From WFZT01 sp964398355 (GTDB taxonomy: Bacteria > Hydrothermota > Hydrothermia > B15-G9 > WFZT01), in the NCBI GenBank assembly GCA_964398355.1, contig CAYNMM010000004.1:1-45596 (forward strand): 45,596 nt of DNA, read 5' to 3'. Position 1 is the first letter of the stretch. Each line of letters opens with the position of its first letter. The translations under genes and the position numbers were made by a program. Of this stretch, positions 25,374 through 34,566 are shown piece after piece. The notes under the pieces are model-generated. The model did no database searches and was not told the origin of the DNA. It saw only the letters and a program-made list of their open reading frames with translations.

Positions 25374-25610
25374 CTATGGTTTCCATACCTTCCAGGCTGC
25401 CAGGATTGCACCTATGACGATCATGATGTACCAGAACGTGAGCCAGGCATACACGAATGGCATCCCCAGGATGAAGGGAACCGCTTTATTTACAGCCTTC
25501 AGGACAGGCCACTGTGTCATGAGGTAACAAAACAGTATGTATATTAGAAGAATCCAGCCCCCGGTTGTTCGGGGTATAAGGTGGGATTTTTTTATGACCC
25601 CGTTGCTCAT
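25374..25610 (-). CDS. small membrane protein, DUF3311-like symporter partner
   Basis: A 78-residue protein with two hydrophobic helices (about residues 19-37 and 47-72) and a basic N-terminus. Small two-helix proteins of this kind often sit directly before SSS symporters. GGGAGGTG lies 5-6 nt before ATG 25610. Family assignment rests on size and context. Confidence 0.65.
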   Translation of the reverse strand: MSNGVIKKSHLIPRTTGGWILLIYILFCYLMTQWPVLKAVNKAVPFILGMPFVYAWLTFWYIMIVIGAILAAWKVWKP

Positions 25611-25661
25611 AGTTACACCTCCCTGAAAATTTTTCCAGGCCACTCCTTCCTGCGTGAATAC

Positions 25662-27362
25662 TTACTTTTCAAGGTCGGTGCAATCTCTTTTTATTTTCCT
25701 GTTTTCTTCAACATACTTTTCCCATTCAGTTTTTAAGAGTTCATTCTCGATGTCTTGTTTAATAGCATCGGGGTCTCTTTCATCAGGTGGGCCATATCCA
25801 CCGCCACCTGCGGTATTTATTTCAATGATATCTCCATTTTTGAGTTCAACAGTTACTTTGCCCGGTAGTCTTTTCCTGGAGCCATCTTTTTTTATCAGGA
25901 AAAATTCAGCCGATTTCCCTGGAAGACCACCTTGAACTCCATAGGGTGTAACTTTAACCCTTTCTGCAAGTATGGAAACGGTTGCCCGTGGTGCCGTCAA
26001 TCTCCAAGATCTAACAATTCCAACCCCTCCTCTGTATCTGCCGGCTCCGAAAGACTCTTCCCGAAATTCATAAGATACAAATTCGATGGGGTAATATTGT
26101 TCGATTGCTTCAATAGGAGTGTTTAATGTGTTTGTCATATTTGTGTGAATTCCGTCAACTCCATCTTCAAAAGGTCTGGCACCGGAGCCACCGCCAATAG
26201 TTTCGTAAAAGGCCCATGGTCTTTTACGTTGAGGATCGTATCCACCAGCCATAATGTTATTCATGCTTCCGAGCGACGCTGCAGGCACTTTGTAAGGAAG
26301 TGCTTTTGATAGAGCTTTGAACATCACATCCGCAATTCTCTGGGATGTCTCGACATTTCCACCAGAAACTGGTGCTGGTTTGTAGGGATTCACGAGAGTT
26401 CCTTTTGGGGCAATAACCTTTAAAGGTCTCATGGCCCCCTGGTTCATGGGTACTTCCGGATCAACAACAGACTTAATTGCAAAATAAGTAGCAGACAAAG
26501 TGACTCCAAAGACTGCATTTATAGGGCCGTTAACCTGTTTGTCTGTGCCGGTGTAGTCTATAGTCATAGTCCCATCGGATACAATCAGTTTAACCCTTAT
26601 CCATACAGGTTTGTCACTTACTCCGGTATCTTCAAGGCAGTCCTCAGCGTCATAGGTACCGTTTGGAATCTCGCGTATTTCTTCTACCATTCTTCTTTCG
26701 CTGTAGTTCAATATTTCTTCAAGAGCCTGGAGGTAGACTTCGACACCATAACGATCTATCAACTCCAATATTCTTCTCTCACCAAGATTATTTGCGGCAA
26801 TCTGGGCACGTAAATCACCCCGGGTAATGTGTGGGGTTCTGACATTCTCAGTGAAGATGGCGAGGATATCTTCATTAATTTTGCCGCTGGATACAAATCT
26901 GACAGGTGGGATAATAATTCCTTCTTGATAAAGTTCGGTCGCATCGCCACTCATACTACCAGGAGTTTTGCCTCCAACGTCCACATGATGTGCCTTGTTG
27001 GCTGTGAATCCAACGTGTTTACCTTTATAAAAAACAGGTTTTATCAAAGTAACGTCATTTAAATGGGTGCCTGAAATATAAGGATCATTAAAGAGGAAAA
27101 TATCTCCGGGTCTGAATGCTTCACCCCTTTCCGTAAGATAATTGATCGCATTTTTTATACCGTGGGGGAGTGAACCAAGATGTACAGGAATATGCTCGGC
27201 CTGAGCAACCATGTCTCCATTTATATTAAAGATTGCGCAGGAATGATCCATTCTTTCCTTAATATTGTGAGAATAAGCTGAATTTCTCAGGGCAATACCC
27301 ATTTCTTCTGCCGAGTACGAAAGGGCATTTCTTATTACTTCGATGGTGATTGGATCAACCAT
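25662..27362 (-). CDS. hyuB: hydantoinase/oxoprolinase subunit B
   Basis: A 566-residue HyuB-family protein. It begins MVDPITIEVIRNALSYSAEEMG, followed by RMDHSCAIFN, FLFNDPYISGTHLNDV and GGGSGARPFEDG, and ends with a glycine-rich GGGGYGPPDERDP. With HyuA it performs ATP-dependent opening of cyclic amides such as hydantoins or 5-oxoproline; some homologues are acetone or acetophenone carboxylase subunits. It overlaps hyuA by 8 bp. Confidence 0.92.
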   Translation of the reverse strand: MVDPITIEVIRNALSYSAEEMGIALRNSAYSHNIKERMDHSCAIFNINGDMVAQAEHIPVHLGSLPHGIKNAINYLTERGEAFRPGDIFLFNDPYISGTHLNDVTLIKPVFYKGKHVGFTANKAHHVDVGGKTPGSMSGDATELYQEGIIIPPVRFVSSGKINEDILAIFTENVRTPHITRGDLRAQIAANNLGERRILELIDRYGVEVYLQALEEILNYSERRMVEEIREIPNGTYDAEDCLEDTGVSDKPVWIRVKLIVSDGTMTIDYTGTDKQVNGPINAVFGVTLSATYFAIKSVVDPEVPMNQGAMRPLKVIAPKGTLVNPYKPAPVSGGNVETSQRIADVMFKALSKALPYKVPAASLGSMNNIMAGGYDPQRKRPWAFYETIGGGSGARPFEDGVDGIHTNMTNTLNTPIEAIEQYYPIEFVSYEFREESFGAGRYRGGVGIVRSWRLTAPRATVSILAERVKVTPYGVQGGLPGKSAEFFLIKKDGSRKRLPGKVTVELKNGDIIEINTAGGGGYGPPDERDPDAIKQDIENELLKTEWEKYVEENRKIKRDCTDLEK

Positions 27363-29439
27363 TTTCTTGCCTCCTGAGTTTCAAATTCAAATATTCATCG
27401 ACAGTCAAAAACCAGCCCGGTGGAACTACAGTTGTGCTGTCATATTGTTCAATTATTGCGGGTCCAATGATGTAATTGCCTGCATGAAGGTCATCTCTCC
27501 AGTAAATTCCAGTGTCTACCCATCCTGTAGATTCGAAATAGACCTTTCTTTTAGTTACGGGTTTGGGGGTGATTTTTTCTATTTTAAATGCCCTGAACTC
27601 TGGCTTCTTTGTTAGTCCGTAGGCGATGATTCTTGCATTAACGAATTCAACTTCTTCGTCAGTAGCGGAGTATCCGTAAGTTGCTTCATGTTTACTATGG
27701 AATCTATTTTCTATTTCCTCGATAGTGAATTCACCCGCGGGCACGTTCACAGGAATTTCGAAAGATTGTCCGTGGTAACGAGTCTCAATGATTTTTTCTA
27801 TACGTATATTGTCCAAGGAAATACCCTCACCTTCCAGGGTTTTAATAGCTTCACCTGAAAGTTCATCAAAAAGCTTTTTAAACATATCAGGGGTTGTATC
27901 TTTTGAGGGTTTAAGTATAGGACGGACAAAATCATGTCTAACATCAGAAACGATCAGCCCGAGGGCTGAAAAGAGTCCAGGATTTATAGGGACAACGATT
28001 TCCGGAATGCCGAGTTCTTCTGCAATTTCGGCTGCGTGTAATGGACCAGCTCCTCCGTGAACAATCATGATCATTGATCTTGGATCATAACCACGCTCAA
28101 GAGATACGATTCTCAAAGCTCTTACCATGTGTGTGTTAATGATTTTAATAATACCGGCTGACGCATGGGTTATGTCGAGGGAAAGAGGATCCGCAATTTT
28201 TTCTTTCATCTGTTTTTTTGTGAGTTCAGGATAGATTTTCATCTCTCCACCAAGCAGACCCTCTGGATTGAGTCTTCCGAGGAGGAGATTTGCGTCGGTT
28301 ATTGTTGGTTCTTCTCCGCCTTTTCCATAACAGACAGGTCCGGGATCCGCACCTGCGCTGATGGGACCACACCTCAATGCACCAGCTTTATCTATCCATG
28401 CAATAGTACCACCACCTGCTGATACCTCAGCAAGATCAATGAATGGATATCTCACAGGATAACCACTGCCTTTAATAATTCTACCTGCGTGTACCACACC
28501 GCCAACTTCATATTCAGTGACAATATCCGGAGTCCCATTGATGACTGCCCCCGCTTTGGCGGTTGTACCCCCCATGTCAAAGCTTAGTAGATTTTTAGCA
28601 CCGATTATTTTTCCCAGGAAAGAGGCTGCGACTACACCTGCGGCTGGGCCAGATTCTATTGTGGCAGCGGGAATTTTTTCCGCCATCTCAATAGTAGTCA
28701 AACCACCGTTGGATTGCATGACATAGAACGGCGCATCTATGCCCATACCCTCAATCTGAGACTTCAAGTTTTCCAGGTATCGCGAGACTACAGGAATGAG
28801 AATAGCGTTCACCACGGTTGTACTCGTTCTTTCATACTCTCTGTACTCAGGGTCTACTTCGTATGAGGTGACCACTATTATGTTGGGGAGTTTATCCATT
28901 ATGAGATTTTTCACGCGGATCTCGTTCTCAGGGTTTGCATAACTATGCAGAAATGAAATCGCCACCGTTTTTATCTTTTCCTCAACTAATTTTCCGATTA
29001 TAGCTGAGACTTCTTTCTCATTTACCACCTTCACAATCTTTCCTGTGTAATTTGTTCGCTCATCAACTGTGAATCTGTATTTTCTTGGGATAAGAGGCGC
29101 AGGGCGTTTAAAGAAGAGGTTGTAAAGTTCAGGTCTTTTCTGACGGCCAATTTCAACTACGTCACGAAACCCTTTCGTAGTTATTAACGCCCCTCTGGGT
29201 ATTTCCAGTCCTTTTTGTCCCAGGAATAGATTAGTACCTATCGTTGTAGAATGGACAATTCTTGTAATTTTGACATTTCCCCTGCTGAGCAATCTCTTTA
29301 AGGAATTGATCACACCCGTCTGAGGATCCCTCGGTGTGGATGAGACTTTAATATTCAATACTTTCAAAGTGTCTTCATCAAATGCGACAAGGTCTGTAAA
29401 TGTTCCGCCTATGTCTATGCCTACTCTATACTTATGCAT
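27355..29439 (-). CDS. hyuA: hydantoinase/oxoprolinase subunit A
   Basis: A 694-residue protein from ATG 29439, with the ATPase-fold start YRVGIDIGGTFTDLVAFD, HSTTIGTN, SGPAAGVVAA, LSFDMGGTTAKAG and HGGAGPLHAAEIAEELG. It supplies the ATP-dependent activation in the HyuAB complex. This gene starts the operon hyuA-hyuB-small membrane protein-symporter. No Shine-Dalgarno is present. A fully consensus promoter lies 6 nt before the ATG, so the transcript is almost certainly leaderless; the longer ORF upstream runs through that promoter. Confidence 0.92.
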   Translation of the reverse strand: MHKYRVGIDIGGTFTDLVAFDEDTLKVLNIKVSSTPRDPQTGVINSLKRLLSRGNVKITRIVHSTTIGTNLFLGQKGLEIPRGALITTKGFRDVVEIGRQKRPELYNLFFKRPAPLIPRKYRFTVDERTNYTGKIVKVVNEKEVSAIIGKLVEEKIKTVAISFLHSYANPENEIRVKNLIMDKLPNIIVVTSYEVDPEYREYERTSTTVVNAILIPVVSRYLENLKSQIEGMGIDAPFYVMQSNGGLTTIEMAEKIPAATIESGPAAGVVAASFLGKIIGAKNLLSFDMGGTTAKAGAVINGTPDIVTEYEVGGVVHAGRIIKGSGYPVRYPFIDLAEVSAGGGTIAWIDKAGALRCGPISAGADPGPVCYGKGGEEPTITDANLLLGRLNPEGLLGGEMKIYPELTKKQMKEKIADPLSLDITHASAGIIKIINTHMVRALRIVSLERGYDPRSMIMIVHGGAGPLHAAEIAEELGIPEIVVPINPGLFSALGLIVSDVRHDFVRPILKPSKDTTPDMFKKLFDELSGEAIKTLEGEGISLDNIRIEKIIETRYHGQSFEIPVNVPAGEFTIEEIENRFHSKHEATYGYSATDEEVEFVNARIIAYGLTKKPEFRAFKIEKITPKPVTKRKVYFESTGWVDTGIYWRDDLHAGNYIIGPAIIEQYDSTTVVPPGWFLTVDEYLNLKLRRQENG

Positions 29440-29445
29440 ACAAAA

Positions 29446-29474
29446 CTTATAAATTTTCGTGGCTGGATTGTCAA
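29446..29474 (-). promoter_or_regulatory. hyuA promoter (leaderless type)
   Basis: On the minus strand -35 TTGACA (29469-29474), a 17-bp spacer and -10 TATAAG (29446-29451), then only 6 nt to ATG 29439. This is the clearest leaderless promoter in the window. Confidence 0.8.
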
Positions 29475-29626
29475 TAGACAAAAATTTTAAATTATTATTA
29501 AGTTAGTTTTTGTAAAATTTGCTTAAAAGGATGTTTTTCCCGTTTTAAGATATCAGTTTACTCCCCATGGAGCTTTTGAAAAAAGATGAATTTTCGATTA
29601 TACACTGTGGTGAAAGAGATGTTAGT

Positions 29627-29720
29627 AAAGACTTCCAAGTCTTTCAAAATAGAGAGTAAGAGGGTTTTGAAAATGGGATAATGTTCTACACAGGTAATCT
29701 TTAAATTTAATCTTTAAATT
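29627..29720. repeat. short inverted and tandem repeats after the rfaE2-Nudix gene
   Basis: AAAGACTT (29627-29634) and AAGTCTTT (29637-29644) form a perfect 8-bp stem. A 13-bp unit TAATCTTTAAATT is repeated exactly in tandem at 29695-29720, touching the stop of the next gene. No function is assigned. Confidence 0.5.
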
Positions 29721-30607
29721 TATTTTTTTATGAAGTCAAGAATAATCTTTTTGTGATCAAAAGCCAGTTTTTCGAGCGGAATATCTTCTAATTTAAAAAT
29801 ATGTGCTTTTCGGGCATCATCTTTCCCGATTGGAATGCCTTCGGCTTCGCAAGTGAAGACGACCGAAAGAGTATGTCTTCGTGGATCCCTTGAGGGGTCA
29901 GAGTACACTTTGAACTGTCTGACATTGTGAATTTCGAGTCCGGTTTCTTCCTTTGCCTCTCTTACTACAGCTTGTTCCACGCTTTCACCATAATCAACAA
30001 ATCCGCCAGGGAGGGCGTAGCCATAGGGGGGATACTTCCTTTCTATCAAAACAATTCCCTTAAATTGATCTTTTTCAAAAATCTGAATAATAGCATCTAC
30101 AGCAACATAGGGAGTACGAAGCTCCATTTTGTCCACACCGAGTTCTTTGGACATTTCAACGATTTTCTTTATAAGTTTTGTTGTGGAATAGTCTTCTTTT
30201 AGAGGGGCACGTACGACTCTTCCACCGCGTTTTTCGACGATTTCTTTACCAATGATTTCGTCATACTCATAATCTGCACCTTTTACAAGGATGTCCGGCT
30301 CAAGAAATTTAATGAGCTCAAGAGGAGTGTCTTCATCGAATGGAACAACGAAATCGACAACGTCAAGATGTCTTAAAACAAACATTCTGTCTTCAAGGGT
30401 ATTGATAGGGCGAGCAGGCCCCTTGATTCTACGAACAGAGTCATCTGAATTTATCCCAACAACCAGAGCGTCTCCCAGAGAACGTGCATAGGCAAGATAT
30501 TCAACATGACCACGATGAAGGATATCGAAGACTCCGTTTGTAAATACGATTTTACCTCCCCTGGAACGTATGTAATCTATTTCTCTTTTTACGTTTTCCC
30601 ATCCCAT
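29720..30607 (-). CDS. RfaE2-type nucleotidyltransferase fused to a Nudix hydrolase
   Basis: A 295-residue two-domain protein. Residues 1-150 are a cytidylyltransferase-like domain of the RfaE2/HldE-C type: VFTNGVFDILHRGHVEYLAYARSLGD, VGINSDDSVRRIKGPARPIN and the ending YSTTKLIKKI. Residues 165-295 are a Nudix domain with GGFVDYGESVEQAVVREAKEETGLEI. The first domain would activate a sugar phosphate (heptose-1-P for LPS) with ATP; the second would cleave an X-linked nucleoside diphosphate. The ATG overlaps the purDE stop (TAATG). It is the last gene of the operon starting at accC. Confidence 0.85.
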   Translation of the reverse strand: MGWENVKREIDYIRSRGGKIVFTNGVFDILHRGHVEYLAYARSLGDALVVGINSDDSVRRIKGPARPINTLEDRMFVLRHLDVVDFVVPFDEDTPLELIKFLEPDILVKGADYEYDEIIGKEIVEKRGGRVVRAPLKEDYSTTKLIKKIVEMSKELGVDKMELRTPYVAVDAIIQIFEKDQFKGIVLIERKYPPYGYALPGGFVDYGESVEQAVVREAKEETGLEIHNVRQFKVYSDPSRDPRRHTLSVVFTCEAEGIPIGKDDARKAHIFKLEDIPLEKLAFDHKKIILDFIKK

Positions 30608-32295
30608 TATTTCCTCCAGTTTTCAAGTGCTTTTGATGCCCACTCATATTTTATAGAGAGGATTCTTAAAGCCTCGAGGATGGCGTTAATCATTCCGTGT
30701 TTACCGATAGCCATAGTGGCTACGGGGACACCTTTTGGCATCTGAACCATTGAATATAGAGCGTCCATCCCATTTAGAGGCCCAATATCTCTTGGTACTC
30801 CAATAACAGGAAGTTTTGTTAATCCTGCTATTACACCTGGTAGATGAGCACTCAGACCTGCCACGGCAATGATGACCTCAAAACCAGAGATGTTTTTCAA
30901 AAATTCTACAAGCTTCGGAAGGTTACGATGAGCTGAAATTATTCGAAATTCATAAGGTATTGCGAGCCTGTCGAGGATTTCTGTCCCATAGGACACAAAT
31001 TCACGATCGGATTCACTGCCCGCAATTATGAGGATTTTCTTTGTCCAATTTTCTCCAATATCACGCCTAAAATACATTCCCTCAAAGTGAATTTTATTAA
31101 TTTTTTGATATGCCTTTGATATCGCCTCTTCCAATGTGTCTCCGATGCCAGTCACGGCTAAGACCCTTCCTCCTGATGTAAGAGTTTTGCCATTTTCAAT
31201 TTTAGTCCCTGCGTGGAATATTACGGTGTTTTCTGATTCTTTTAGTCCAATTATTTCTTTCCCTGTGACATATTTGATCGGGTATCCAAGAGACGCGGCC
31301 ACCACAGTCACAGCTTTTTTGGAAGGTGTGGGGACATTGATTTCATTGAGCTTTCCGTCAAGAAGATGCTCCACTGTCTCCAGAAGATCAATATCAAGTA
31401 TAGGGAGCATAGCCTGGGTTTCCGGATCACCCAATCTGACATTGTATTCAAGTACCATGGGACCGTCATTAGTCCAGATGAGGCCGAAATAGAGAAATCC
31501 TTTGTATTCAAGTTTTTCACTCTCTATACCGAGAATTGTAGGTTCAATTATTTTTTTACGGACTGTTTCGAATTTATTCTTATCGAGAAATGGAACTGGA
31601 GCCACAGAGCCCATTCCACCTGTATTCGGTCCGCGGTCACCCTCTAAAAGTTTCTTATAATCGCATGCGCCCCCAATTACTTTGTAATCTCTGCCATCAG
31701 TCAGAATAAAAATTGAGAATTCCGTACCGTTGAGGAAATCTTCTATCACGATTTTTGAAGAAGCTTCTCCAAATTTTTTGTAGATCATGAAGTTCTCTAT
31801 AGTTTCCTTTGCTTCTTCCCGTGTTTTAGCGATCACTACACCTTTACCAGCAGCCAATCCATCAGCTTTAATCACAATGGGAAAGTCTCTAAGTGAATTG
31901 ACATACCTGATAGCTTCTTCGGGATTTTCAAATGTTTGAAAGTCTGCTGTGGGGATCCCGTACCTTTTCATGAAATTCTTTGCATAGATTTTTGATGCCT
32001 CAAGTTGAGCACCATCCTTTGAAGGCGCCAGGATTCTAAGCCCTCTCTCCTTAAATTCATCGTAGATACCAAGACTGATTGGCAACTCTGGGCCTACAAT
32101 CGTAAGATCAATTTTATGGTTTTCTGCAAAATTTGCCAGTCCTTTGATATCATCTGCTTTTATGCCAATATTTTCTGCAAATGCAGCTGTTCCACCGTTT
32201 CCAGGTGCAACAAAAATTTTCACATTATTTTGATTAATTTTCCATGCAATTGCATGCTCTCTTCCACCTGATCCAACTACTAATACCCTTTTCAT
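30607..32295 (-). CDS. purD: PurD-PurE fusion (GAR synthetase + N5-CAIR mutase)
   Basis: A 562-residue protein combining two non-consecutive purine steps. Residues 1-418 are PurD: VLVVGSGGREHAIAWKI, VGPELPISLG, ADGLAAGKGVVIA, GPNTGGMGS, FGLIWTNDGPMVLEYNVRLGDPETQ, ending FRRDIG. Residues about 422-545 are PurE: IIAGSESDREFV, ISAHRNLPKLVEF, AGLSAHLPGVIAGLTKLPVIGVP and VQMPKGVPVATMAIG, closer to the class I mutase. The joining sequence is short and in frame, with no sign of assembly error. It starts 20 bp after btpA. Confidence 0.92.
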   Translation of the reverse strand: MKRVLVVGSGGREHAIAWKINQNNVKIFVAPGNGGTAAFAENIGIKADDIKGLANFAENHKIDLTIVGPELPISLGIYDEFKERGLRILAPSKDGAQLEASKIYAKNFMKRYGIPTADFQTFENPEEAIRYVNSLRDFPIVIKADGLAAGKGVVIAKTREEAKETIENFMIYKKFGEASSKIVIEDFLNGTEFSIFILTDGRDYKVIGGACDYKKLLEGDRGPNTGGMGSVAPVPFLDKNKFETVRKKIIEPTILGIESEKLEYKGFLYFGLIWTNDGPMVLEYNVRLGDPETQAMLPILDIDLLETVEHLLDGKLNEINVPTPSKKAVTVVAASLGYPIKYVTGKEIIGLKESENTVIFHAGTKIENGKTLTSGGRVLAVTGIGDTLEEAISKAYQKINKIHFEGMYFRRDIGENWTKKILIIAGSESDREFVSYGTEILDRLAIPYEFRIISAHRNLPKLVEFLKNISGFEVIIAVAGLSAHLPGVIAGLTKLPVIGVPRDIGPLNGMDALYSMVQMPKGVPVATMAIGKHGMINAILEALRILSIKYEWASKALENWRK

Positions 32296-32315
32296 GATAT
32301 TTTTCTCCTGAAAAA

Positions 32316-33089
32316 TTACAGAGATTTTAACGTTTCAACGATTTTTCTCACTTTATTAACATCTACAGGATTGTCAACAAGTCCGTATTTTTTTAATGAC
32401 GTACCGACAATAAATCCATCTGCATATCTGGCATAATTGATAATGTTTTGTTCATTTACTCCACTGCCAACAATAATGCGCCTGGTTTTGAGATTTTCTT
32501 TGATTTGCTTGAGTATTTCCATATCTACCTGGAGACCAGTTGATTCTCCAGTTACAATAATAGCATCTGCTCCACCTCTTTCTGCTGTATCTTTTGCCAC
32601 CTGGATAGGGTTGTAATCAAATAGAGGATATGCGTGTTTTACAAGAACGTCAGCATAAATTTTTACATCTGCATTTAAAATCTGTTTATAAGTCATAATT
32701 TCATGTGCATTTCCATTTACAATTCCACAATCAGTAACCATGGTGTAAGTTAAGATGTTGATTCTAACAAATTCTGCCCCGGTAGCGGCTGCAACTCCGA
32801 GGGCTGCTTTACCATCGTTTCTTAGCACGTTTACTCCAATTTTAAGTTCCGGGAATTCCTCTTTAATTTTCAAAATGGCGTGTGTCATATAGGCGATCGT
32901 GTGGGGATCAACACTATTGCAAGTAAAAGGGGCATCACCAAAATTTTCGACTATCACTTTAGAAATTCCACCAGTGAGCAGATTTTCTGCATCATGTAGA
33001 GCAAAATTGAGTATATCCGTAAATTTTTCTCTATTGTTTGACGAACCCGGTAGGGGTTTTAAGTGAATTACTCCTATAAGTTCTTTCAT
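32316..33089 (-). CDS. btpA: BtpA/SgcQ-family protein
   Basis: A 257-residue TIM-barrel-like protein. It begins LIGVIHLKPLPGSS, with GGISKVIVENFGDAPF, IGVNVLRNDGKAALGVAAATGAEFVRIN and DAIIVTGESTG, all typical of the BtpA family. BtpA is linked to photosystem I stability in cyanobacteria, but homologues in non-photosynthetic organisms have no established reaction. The start overlaps the mlaF stop by 4 bp. Confidence 0.85.
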   Translation of the reverse strand: MKELIGVIHLKPLPGSSNNREKFTDILNFALHDAENLLTGGISKVIVENFGDAPFTCNSVDPHTIAYMTHAILKIKEEFPELKIGVNVLRNDGKAALGVAAATGAEFVRINILTYTMVTDCGIVNGNAHEIMTYKQILNADVKIYADVLVKHAYPLFDYNPIQVAKDTAERGGADAIIVTGESTGLQVDMEILKQIKENLKTRRIIVGSGVNEQNIINYARYADGFIVGTSLKKYGLVDNPVDVNKVRKIVETLKSL

Positions 33090-33811
33090 TTTTCAACTGT
33101 CTTTAAAAATTCTTTCAGAACAGGGTGTTTTTCTTCCCATGCACGGTCAACAGTTGTATCCACAACAATACGTCCCTCGTGCATTAATACCAATCTATCT
33201 GCAATTTTTAAAGCAGATCTTATATCGTGAGTCACAACTATACTGGTAATTTTAAGCTTTTCTTTTAAGAATATCATCAGGTCGTTAATTTTATCGGCCG
33301 TAACAGGGTCAAGTCCTGTAGTGGGCTCATCATATATCAAATATCTGGGCATTTGAACAATTGCCCTTGCTATTCCAACCCTTTTTCTCATGCCTCCTGA
33401 TAGCTCATCGGGATATTTATTTTCTACACCATCAAGAGCCACCATTTCGAGAGCCCACTTCACCTTTTCCTTAATTTTATCCGCAGAAAAACCGTGCTCT
33501 ACCAATGGCATTGCGACGTTTTCATAAATTGTCAGAGAATCAAAGAGAGCAGGCTCTTGAAATACATACCCAAAAGCCCTTCGAATTTTGTAAATTTCCT
33601 TCCTTGGAAGTCCTGTTATTTCTTGGCCATCGACATAAATTTTGCCCCTATCAGGTTTAAAAAGACGCATAATGTGTTTCAGCAGGACGGATTTCCCGGT
33701 TCCACTCATACCAAGGATAGCGAGGGTTTCACCATCCCTTATCTCAAGGGAGATTCCACGGAGGACCTCTTTCCCGTTGAAAGATTTATACAGATCAATA
33801 ATTTTTATCAT
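33086..33811 (-). CDS. mlaF: MlaF-like ABC transporter ATPase
   Basis: A 241-residue ATPase with Walker A LGMSGTGKSVLLKH (about residues 33-46), signature ELSGGMRKRVGIARAI and Walker B YLIYDEPTTGLDP. With MlaE it would move phospholipids or similar lipids between the inner and outer membranes. It overlaps both neighbours by 4 bp. No mlaD or mlaB lies in the operon. Confidence 0.9.
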   Translation of the reverse strand: MIKIIDLYKSFNGKEVLRGISLEIRDGETLAILGMSGTGKSVLLKHIMRLFKPDRGKIYVDGQEITGLPRKEIYKIRRAFGYVFQEPALFDSLTIYENVAMPLVEHGFSADKIKEKVKWALEMVALDGVENKYPDELSGGMRKRVGIARAIVQMPRYLIYDEPTTGLDPVTADKINDLMIFLKEKLKITSIVVTHDIRSALKIADRLVLMHEGRIVVDTTVDRAWEEKHPVLKEFLKTVEK

Positions 33812-34560
33812 TTTCCAAAAATCCAGACGCCCAGAAAATAGTCTGCTATAAGAACAAAAATAGAGGAGTAAACGACAGCCTTTGTAGTTGATTTGCCTAC
33901 ACCAACAGCTCCACCCATGGTTGAGAAACCTGTGTAGGAGCCGATAAATGTTATAATGAATCCAAAGACAAAGGATTTTATGAGTCCACCAAAAAGATCA
34001 AGTGGAAGAAAGAGAGTTTTAATCCATTGAAAAAATACCGTGTAATTTACCTGCATAACGACTCTCGAAACAAATGCACCACCGAGGATTGCAATGAAAT
34101 CTGCGAAGACTGTGAGAATAGGTAACGCTATTATTCCTGTGATAATTTTGGGTGTAACGAGGTATCTTATTGGGTCTATGGCCATAAATTCCAGTGCATC
34201 GATCTGCTCGGTGACGCGCATAGTTCCCAGTTCAGCAGCGATACCTGCCCCTATCCTGCCAGCAACTACAAGGGCCGTAAGCACAGGACCAAGCTCAACC
34301 ATAACCATCTTTGCTACACCTGCACCAAGCAGATCAAGAGGAGCATAATCTCTGATCTGATAAGCTACCTGAACTGAAGCGACCATCCCTGTGAAAGCCG
34401 ATGTTAGAAGTACGATGGGCAGTGAGCCTACTCCGAGAGAATAAAAATCATAGGGCAGCCTTTTCAATATTTTGCCAATTTCTTTCAAAGAAATTATTAT
34501 ACCAACAAAAAATTCTGCAATATCTCCAATTCGGTAGGCGAGATCGAAGAGAGTTTTCAA
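33808..34560 (-). CDS. mlaE: MlaE-like permease
   Basis: A 250-residue MlaE/YrbE-family membrane protein with about five helices. It has SLPIVLLTSAFTGMVASVQVAYQI, ELGPVLTALVVAGRIGAGIAAELGTMRVTEQIDAL and FSTMGGAVGVGKSTTKAVV. It starts at TTG 34560 with a GGAG site about 10 nt upstream, 6 bp after the accC stop. The helix arrangement and the EQIDAL motif are diagnostic. Confidence 0.9.
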   Translation of the reverse strand: MKTLFDLAYRIGDIAEFFVGIIISLKEIGKILKRLPYDFYSLGVGSLPIVLLTSAFTGMVASVQVAYQIRDYAPLDLLGAGVAKMVMVELGPVLTALVVAGRIGAGIAAELGTMRVTEQIDALEFMAIDPIRYLVTPKIITGIIALPILTVFADFIAILGGAFVSRVVMQVNYTVFFQWIKTLFLPLDLFGGLIKSFVFGFIITFIGSYTGFSTMGGAVGVGKSTTKAVVYSSIFVLIADYFLGVWIFGK

Positions 34561-34566
34561 TCTTAT

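Noticed and set aside
29440..29481. Longer HyuA start at 29481
   Set aside because: The extension overlaps a perfect -35/-10 pair; the family N-terminus starts at the Met at 29439.
33086..34560. Complete Mla lipid-transport operon
   Set aside because: Only mlaE and mlaF are present; the neighbours are accC and btpA, so mlaD/mlaB must be elsewhere or absent.
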